A stretch of 9,790 bases of DNA from CAZOIA01 sp964579675. GTDB lineage: Bacteria; Planctomycetota; Phycisphaerae; UBA1845; PWPN01. The position numbers were made by a program, and so were the translations under genes. This document shows positions 6,241-9,790 of the stretch, in pieces. Below the pieces are notes generated by a model. It was not told the origin of the DNA. It worked only from the letters and a program-made list of their open reading frames with translations, and did no database searches. Position 1 is the first letter of the stretch. Each line of letters begins with the position of its first letter. The stretch covers positions 1 to 9,790 of the forward strand of contig CAZOIA010000204.1 of the NCBI GenBank assembly GCA_964579675.1. The letters are read 5' to 3'.

Positions 6241-6999
6241 TCAGGGGACAAGTGGTTTCTCTCCGGCCGGTCCGAGCCGTCCCTCGCGGCCCGGGGGCAG
6301 CGACTCCACCAGTTCCATCACCTTTTCCAGGCTCGCCCGGGCGGATTCCAGCTCCGACTCCGCCGACTCGCCGCCAGCCAGCTTGCGCATGGCCGCCCTG
6401 GTCTGCTTGTCGAACTCGTGGTTCTGCTTCCTGATCTCGGCGATGACCTCTGCAAGCTCCGCCGGTGCCCCCGCAGAAGGCAGCCGCTGGTGCACAGACG
6501 GCGATTCGTTCATCGTCCGCCACTCGTGGACCAGCTCGACCAGCTCCTGGATCTGCACGTAGGTGTCGAGTTCCTCCTCTTCGGCCGGGCCCTCGGCAGG
6601 CGGCGCTGGCGCCTCACCGGCTTCGACGGGCACGACGGTCGGCACGGCCACGTAGCCCGTCCCTCCGACGTAGTACCGGTAGCCGATGTCGCGCCAAATC
6701 GTCGGTGGGGTCTTGACGCGATAGTGAGGCTGCCAGTACCGGGGGCGGCGAACGTAACGCTTGTACCTGCCAGCGCGTCGCAGGGGCTTGGCCTTGGCGG
6801 GGGGATGCTTGGGCTGAGAGGGTCTCACGGTGCCGGGCTTGGGCCCGGGCCGGGCCGGAGGACGCTTCGCCGGCTTCTTCGGCGGAACGCCGCGGGCCGG
6901 CGGAGCCAGAACCGAATACGAGAAGACCAGCCCCGCCCCGATCACGGCACAGATCAGTGCCTGTCTGGTTCGCAGTGAAGACCGGAATGCCGCTCGCAT
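6241..6999 (-). CDS. Exported proline/lysine-rich protein with coiled C-terminus, function unknown
   Basis: 252 residues from the ATG at 6999. A longer reading frame extends to 7122, but the ATG at 6999 has a strong GGGAGGAA site and opens straight into a signal sequence: basic MRAAFRSSLRTRQ, then a hydrophobic core to about residue 32, with possible cleavage near 36. The mature part has sharply different zones: Pro/Lys/Arg-rich (38-75), Tyr/Arg/Trp-rich with YWQPHYRV and IGYRYYVGGTGY (77-116), acidic with EEEELD (125-146), and a charged helical, probably coiled-coil stretch (about 144-235). I do not recognise a named family. The cationic region could bind cell-wall polymer, nucleic acid or polysaccharide outside the membrane; this is inference from composition. 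The gene lies 127 bp downstream of the nitrilase-like gene on the same strand. Confidence 0.85.
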   Translation of the reverse strand: MRAAFRSSLRTRQALICAVIGAGLVFSYSVLAPPARGVPPKKPAKRPPARPGPKPGTVRPSQPKHPPAKAKPLRRAGRYKRYVRRPRYWQPHYRVKTPPTIWRDIGYRYYVGGTGYVAVPTVVPVEAGEAPAPPAEGPAEEEELDTYVQIQELVELVHEWRTMNESPSVHQRLPSAGAPAELAEVIAEIRKQNHEFDKQTRAAMRKLAGGESAESELESARASLEKVMELVESLPPGREGRLGPAGEKPLVP

Positions 7000-7004
7000 C
7001 ACTG

Positions 7005-7012
7005 TTCCTCCC
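7005..7012 (-). promoter_or_regulatory. Ribosome binding site that fixes the start at 6999
   Basis: On the minus strand GGGAGGAA contains the core GGAGG seven bases before the ATG at 6999. No comparable site precedes the in-frame ATG at 7122, so the shorter start is preferred. Confidence 0.85.
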
Positions 7013-7126
7013 GGGTGATCGCACCCATCAACGGGCATGCTGCATTCAGCTTGCCTCGACAGCGCGTCGCTCATGTCAGCATCAAGCGGGCCCGTCCGCA
7101 GCTTCGAGCCCATGACGGACATGAGT

Positions 7127-8026
7127 TTACGGGCCGGTATGCAGGTCGTAAATGGCGACGAGGTGAACGTCCCTCGGACCGCCGATCTGCTCGGGGTCGA
7201 GAGACATATCGCTGCCGGCGAACCGCCGGTCGAGAATCGACCCGTCCGGCGCGGTCACGAGGAACTCGATCGGATGGACAAACACGATCGGGACGCGGTT
7301 CTCGCGTGAGCGGGCCTGCAGGTGATGGTCGTTCTTCACGGGGCCCCACATGCCGCCGGAGGGACAAAGGATCAGCTCGGCACCATTGTCCCTGAGTCGT
7401 TTGACCAACTCCGGATGCCGGCGGTCCGCGCAGATCATCAGGCCGATCTTGCCGAAAGGCGTCTCGAACACCGGGCTGGCGTCCCCGGGCGTGTTGCGGG
7501 GCGATTCATGTCCGATCCGCTGCTTGCGATACTTGCCGATAAGCTCGCCGGCCGGGCCGATCAGCACGGCGGCATTGTGGGTCGTCGTCCCGACCCGCTC
7601 GACCATGCCCGCGACAAGGTGGATGTCCAACACGGCGGCCAGCTTCTGCAACCGAACGAGGTACGACCCGCCCGGGATCTCCTCCCCCAGCGCCCGCCAC
7701 TGCTCGATGGGTATCGACTTGTCGCGGATGGCATATCCGTCGAGCAAGCACTCGGTGGTGATGACGATGTCGGCCCCCCTGGCGGCCCCCTCACGAATGA
7801 GCGGCTCGGCCCGTTGATAGTTCCGATCCTTGTCGGCGGTGATCCACTTGAGCACGATGCCGGCCACGCGCAGGGTGTCCTCCCGTGGCGCGCTCTTGCG
7901 CACGTCCGGGCTTGAGGCAGCTTGTTCGTCCGATGCCAGCGGAGGTTGAGACAGGCCGCACCCCCCCGCCGCCGCAGCAATCATTCCGGAAACAACCGCA
8001 CGTAGAAACATGTCAGGTATAGTCAT
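7127..8026 (-). CDS. Exported nitrilase-superfamily (carbon-nitrogen) hydrolase, putative lipoprotein
   Basis: 299 residues from the ATG at 8026. The catalytic Glu-Lys-Cys triad of the superfamily is in place: Glu92 in TTECLLDGY, Lys168 in GKYRKQRIG, and Cys199 in GLMICADRRHPE. These enzymes cut non-peptide C-N bonds in amides, ureas or nitriles. The domain covers about 51-296, normal length. Unlike most members, which are cytoplasmic, it begins with a signal sequence (MFLRAVVSGMIAAAAGGC) whose Cys23 in AGGC could be lipidated, followed by a 25-residue Ser/Ala/Asp-rich tether; the lipobox is imperfect (Ala at -3). AAGAGGAAC directly precedes the ATG at 8026, so the in-frame ATG at 8071 is disfavoured; the ATG at 8011 would give a neater signal but has no ribosome binding site. 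Substrate cannot be inferred. The superfamily call is firm, lipidation likely but unproven. Confidence 0.93.
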   Translation of the reverse strand: MTIPDMFLRAVVSGMIAAAAGGCGLSQPPLASDEQAASSPDVRKSAPREDTLRVAGIVLKWITADKDRNYQRAEPLIREGAARGADIVITTECLLDGYAIRDKSIPIEQWRALGEEIPGGSYLVRLQKLAAVLDIHLVAGMVERVGTTTHNAAVLIGPAGELIGKYRKQRIGHESPRNTPGDASPVFETPFGKIGLMICADRRHPELVKRLRDNGAELILCPSGGMWGPVKNDHHLQARSRENRVPIVFVHPIEFLVTAPDGSILDRRFAGSDMSLDPEQIGGPRDVHLVAIYDLHTGP

Positions 8027-8149
8027 GTTCCTCTTGTAGACTGAATGACCACAAATCGCAACGGCAGCCACGGGGGCAATGACGCACCCGCCAGCCTCGT
8101 CCGCGGGTGATCAAGTTCACCGACCTGTCCGCTCCGCGGGCACCCGGGC

Positions 8150-8178
8150 TTGGACTCTGGTGACAGCGCGGGTATCAT
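8150..8178 (+). promoter_or_regulatory. Possible sigma70-type promoter for the GNAT gene
   Basis: TTGGAC (8150-8155) and TATCAT (8173-8178) are separated by exactly 17 bp, and the -10 element is preceded by GG. It matches the -10 consensus at five of six positions, the -35 at three. The -10 lies 35 bases before the ATG at 8214. It overlaps a longer in-frame extension of the GNAT gene, supporting the shorter start. Confidence 0.4.
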
Positions 8179-8213
8179 GGTGGCCGGGCACAACGCGAGC
8201 ATGCGGGCATGAT

Positions 8214-8786
8214 ATGAGCGTGACACCGTCACCCACGGAAGTGGTACACGTCCGAAACGGACTCTACTACCTCTCCAGCTTCAACAAGCAGGCAGCATCA
8301 CTCATTACCGGGTGGCCCCGGGACGCCCGGGAACTATTCCGACTCGCCCCCAAGACACTGCCGCCGCTGACGGAAGCCAAAGTGATGGCGTGGCCGGGGC
8401 AGAACGGATGCCCCTTATTGTTCCGGCGGGACGGCGTGACCGACCCGCTGGGGTACCTCGAACTCAATCCCATGCCCGTCCAGGAGCGGCACCTGTGGAT
8501 GGGGCACTGTGTGATCCAGCCGGAGCACCGGGGCAGAGGGCTGGGCCGGGTGATGGTCGATCTCGTGCTTGACAAGGCTTTTCTGCATCGAGACGCCGAG
8601 AGGGTGAGCCTGGTCGTTTTCCCGGACAACGTCCCCGCCGTCCGGTGCTATCACCGCGTCGGCTTCCTGGAAGCGGGCGAGCAGGTCAAGTACTTTCCCA
8701 CAACCGGCCACCGGTATCGGATGCTGCGGATGAGCATCGATCGCCGTCAATATGAACTGATTCGCCGGGAACCGGCCGCGGGCTGA
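8214..8786 (+). CDS. GNAT-family N-acetyltransferase
   Basis: 190 residues. The acetyl-CoA binding motif A is clear at about 99-115: CVIQPEHRGRGLGRVMV, with the HRGRGLG loop (R106-G-R-G-L-G111) that holds the pyrophosphate. The motif-B region NVPAVRCYHRVGFLEAG at 139-155 is also typical. The N-terminal half has WPRDARELFRLAPKTLPPLT, recognisable in a subgroup of small stand-alone GNAT proteins whose substrates are mostly unknown. The protein is predicted cytoplasmic. The reading frame extends upstream to an ATG at 8079, but those 45 residues look random and overlap the candidate promoter, so the ATG at 8214 is preferred; the ribosome binding site there is weak. It diverges from the nitrilase-like gene across 187 bp and converges on the small exported protein. 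Substrate (amine or protein terminus) unknown. Confidence 0.92.
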   Translation: MSVTPSPTEVVHVRNGLYYLSSFNKQAASLITGWPRDARELFRLAPKTLPPLTEAKVMAWPGQNGCPLLFRRDGVTDPLGYLELNPMPVQERHLWMGHCVIQPEHRGRGLGRVMVDLVLDKAFLHRDAERVSLVVFPDNVPAVRCYHRVGFLEAGEQVKYFPTTGHRYRMLRMSIDRRQYELIRREPAAG

Positions 8787-8930
8787 CCGGCCGGTGTTCG
8801 CCCCGCCGGCGCAAGATCTGCCCGCACAGGCGCAGGTGCGGCGCGATTCCTCCGCCCCCGCAGAACTCACCGTTCACCGCAGAAAAAGGACAACGGAGTT
8901 GCTCTCTCGCAGCCGCCGGCCGACCGGGTC
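8787..8930. other. Convergent intergenic region
   Basis: 144 bp between convergent genes. A GC-rich inverted stretch just after the GNAT stop (GCCGG near 8790 pairing with CCGGC near 8808) could form a hairpin but has no T-run. A second segment near 8873-8898 has a vague resemblance to the cassette ends discussed at 382-829, too weak to call. Confidence 0.3.
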
Positions 8931-9200
8931 CTACTGGCTCGTATCGGTACTTGCGGTATCGCTGGTACTGGTGCCGTCGCCGGCCTGCCCGATGGCGGCC
9001 ACCACCCCGTCCACAATGCCGTCGAGGATAGTTTTGACACCGTCCCCGATCGCACTGGTGGCTTCCTGCCGGAATGTGGCCCCTGCGTCGCTGTCACAAG
9101 TCACGTCCACCCCGCCGATCAGGATGGCGGCCAATACAAGCCCTACGCCTGCTGAGCGCCTCAACGGGCGGGAAAGCGAGCGATAGCTGGCGCGTCGCAT
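8931..9200 (-). CDS. Small exported protein, 89 residues, function unknown
   Basis: The gene is supported by an AGGAGGT site seven bases before the ATG at 9200, one of the best ribosome binding sites in the window. The N-terminus is strongly basic (five Arg in the first 15 residues) and runs into a hydrophobic segment VGLVLAAILIGGV (about 19-31), consistent with export. The mature part has a single Cys (35, in DVTCDSD), an amphipathic helix-like stretch from FRQEATSAIGDGV to GIVDGVVAAI (43-70), and a Thr/Ser/Asp-rich tail. The Cys context does not fit a lipobox well. I do not recognise a named family. It lies 90 bp downstream of the TauE/SafE-type gene on the same strand, with no obvious functional link. 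Confidence 0.75.
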   Translation of the reverse strand: MRRASYRSLSRPLRRSAGVGLVLAAILIGGVDVTCDSDAGATFRQEATSAIGDGVKTILDGIVDGVVAAIGQAGDGTSTSDTASTDTSQ

Positions 9201-9206
9201 TGCACA

Positions 9207-9213
9207 ACCTCCT
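9207..9213 (-). promoter_or_regulatory. Near-consensus ribosome binding site of the small exported protein
   Basis: On the minus strand AGGAGGT sits with its GGAGG core seven bases before the ATG at 9200. It decides that this short reading frame is a real gene rather than chance in GC-rich DNA. Confidence 0.85.
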
Positions 9214-9290
9214 CGATCGGCCCACGTGGCAGCGCAGCTCCATCCGCGCCGTCCCGTTGCCCGCCTATCGGCGAATCGCGCCCCCGACGT

Positions 9291-9790
9291 TTAACCGATC
9301 CGGCAGCAAGGGCTCAGGGCGAAAGGCACCCGCTCGGGCCACGCGCAAGACCTGCGCACCGGGGGCGGCATGGCGCCATGCGCCCATGCGCGACAATCCG
9401 CAGATGCCGGCCTCGACAACGACCCGGCCATGATCGACGGCGACGGCCCCGCTGGACGTGAGGCACCATGAGAGCCCGCGGCGCTTGCCGGCACCGGGGC
9501 CGTCTGCGCCGGCCGCCGGATCAGCACCATCCCCGCGTAGCACATCAGCAGAATCACCATGAGCCGAAGCGCCCGCCTCGGCACGGCGTGCGTCAGGTGA
9601 CCGCCCAGAAAACCGCCGACAACCGCGGTGGGGATGAGAAACGCGGCAAGTCCCAAAGCCTCAGCAAACGGTACACCCACCCGGGCATTGGCGTAGTTCT
9701 TGTACGCGGCCCCGATCAGACTGAGGAGCACGATCGTGGTGGCTGAATTGGCGATCGCATACCGCAAGGGCACCCGCAAGCAAAGCTGCT
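9291..9790 (-). CDS. TauE/SafE-type membrane permease, C-terminal part (N-terminus beyond the right edge)
   Basis: The frame is open to the right edge, and the residues there (LCLRVPLRYAIANSATTIV) match the middle repeat of TauE/SafE permeases (lxrVPxrxAxGtS), so the N-terminal half lies outside. Three membrane segments are visible: IANSATTIVLLSLIGAAY, FAEALGLAAFLIPTAVVGGFLGG, and ALRLMVILLMCYAGMVLI. TauE/SafE proteins move small anions such as sulfite or sulfoacetate across the inner membrane, but many members are uncharacterised. The family usually ends soon after the last segment; here the frame continues for about 70 further codons with a Pro/Ser/Arg/Cys-rich sequence that does not look like a membrane-protein tail. 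A competing frame over 9265-9543 looks more protein-like, so a frameshift or lost stop near 9510 is possible. Family call good, exact 3' end uncertain. Confidence 0.8.
   Translation of the reverse strand, partial: QLCLRVPLRYAIANSATTIVLLSLIGAAYKNYANARVGVPFAEALGLAAFLIPTAVVGGFLGGHLTHAVPRRALRLMVILLMCYAGMVLIRRPAQTAPVPASAAGSHGASRPAGPSPSIMAGSLSRPASADCRAWAHGAMPPPVRRSCAWPERVPFALSPCCRIG

Noticed and set aside
7070..7125. Inverted repeat CTCATGTC / GACATGAG just after the nitrilase-like gene
   Set aside because: Only 8 bp with a 40-bp loop and no T-run, so it is a poor terminator; an 8-bp match at this spacing can occur by chance.
8027..8071. N-terminal extension of the nitrilase-like protein from the ATG at 8071
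   Set aside because: No ribosome binding site precedes it, and it would place 15 extra residues before the signal sequence, whereas the ATG at 8026 has AAGAGGAAC directly upstream.
8873..8898. TCACCGCAGA...ACGGAG resembling a degenerate cassette end
   Set aside because: Only the first five bases and a later hexamer match the cassette ends and the spacing differs; there is no partner in inverted orientation nearby.

Overview
The window is about 9.8 kb of GC-rich bacterial DNA, mostly around 62-70% GC where I counted by hand. The gene types and style suggest a Planctomycetota-like or similar environmental bacterium: a large exported membrane protein with an amidotransferase-like fold next to an ABC exporter, small exported proteins behind strong Shine-Dalgarno sites, and a GxxExxY cassette. 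That assignment is inference from gene content; the window contains no rRNA or marker gene. Both ends cut through genes.

Left block, all on the minus strand and read from right to left: a class I SAM-dependent methyltransferase (3358-4194), a 786-residue membrane protein with a glutamine-amidotransferase-like extracytoplasmic domain (830-3190), a GxxExxY protein (413-784), and the N-terminal 125 residues of an ABC exporter ATPase (377 to beyond the left edge). The amidotransferase-like protein and the ATPase look like neighbours in one export operon. The GxxExxY gene sits between them inside a small cassette (382-829). The cassette has 19-bp inverted ends that match at 18 positions, and its GC content is clearly lower (about 54%). 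Removing the cassette would leave the stop codon of one gene and the start codon of the next only a few bases apart. This is the most interesting structure in the window.

Centre: a multi-pass membrane protein resembling GT-C glycosyltransferases (4295-6043, plus) diverges from the methyltransferase gene. The two start codons share a 100-bp intergenic region, and each is preceded by the same octamer. The pair probably serves cell-surface or lipid-linked sugar chemistry.

Right block: a proline- and lysine-rich exported protein (6241-6999, minus) and a nitrilase-superfamily hydrolase with a lipoprotein-like signal (7127-8026, minus) may share a transcript. A GNAT acetyltransferase (8214-8786, plus) diverges from them behind a plausible sigma70-type promoter. 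It converges on an 89-residue exported protein (8931-9200, minus). The right edge holds the C-terminal part of a TauE/SafE-type permease (9291 to beyond 9790, minus) with an odd tail. I saw no tRNA, rRNA, CRISPR array or transposase gene. No stretch longer than 300 bases lacks a gene.
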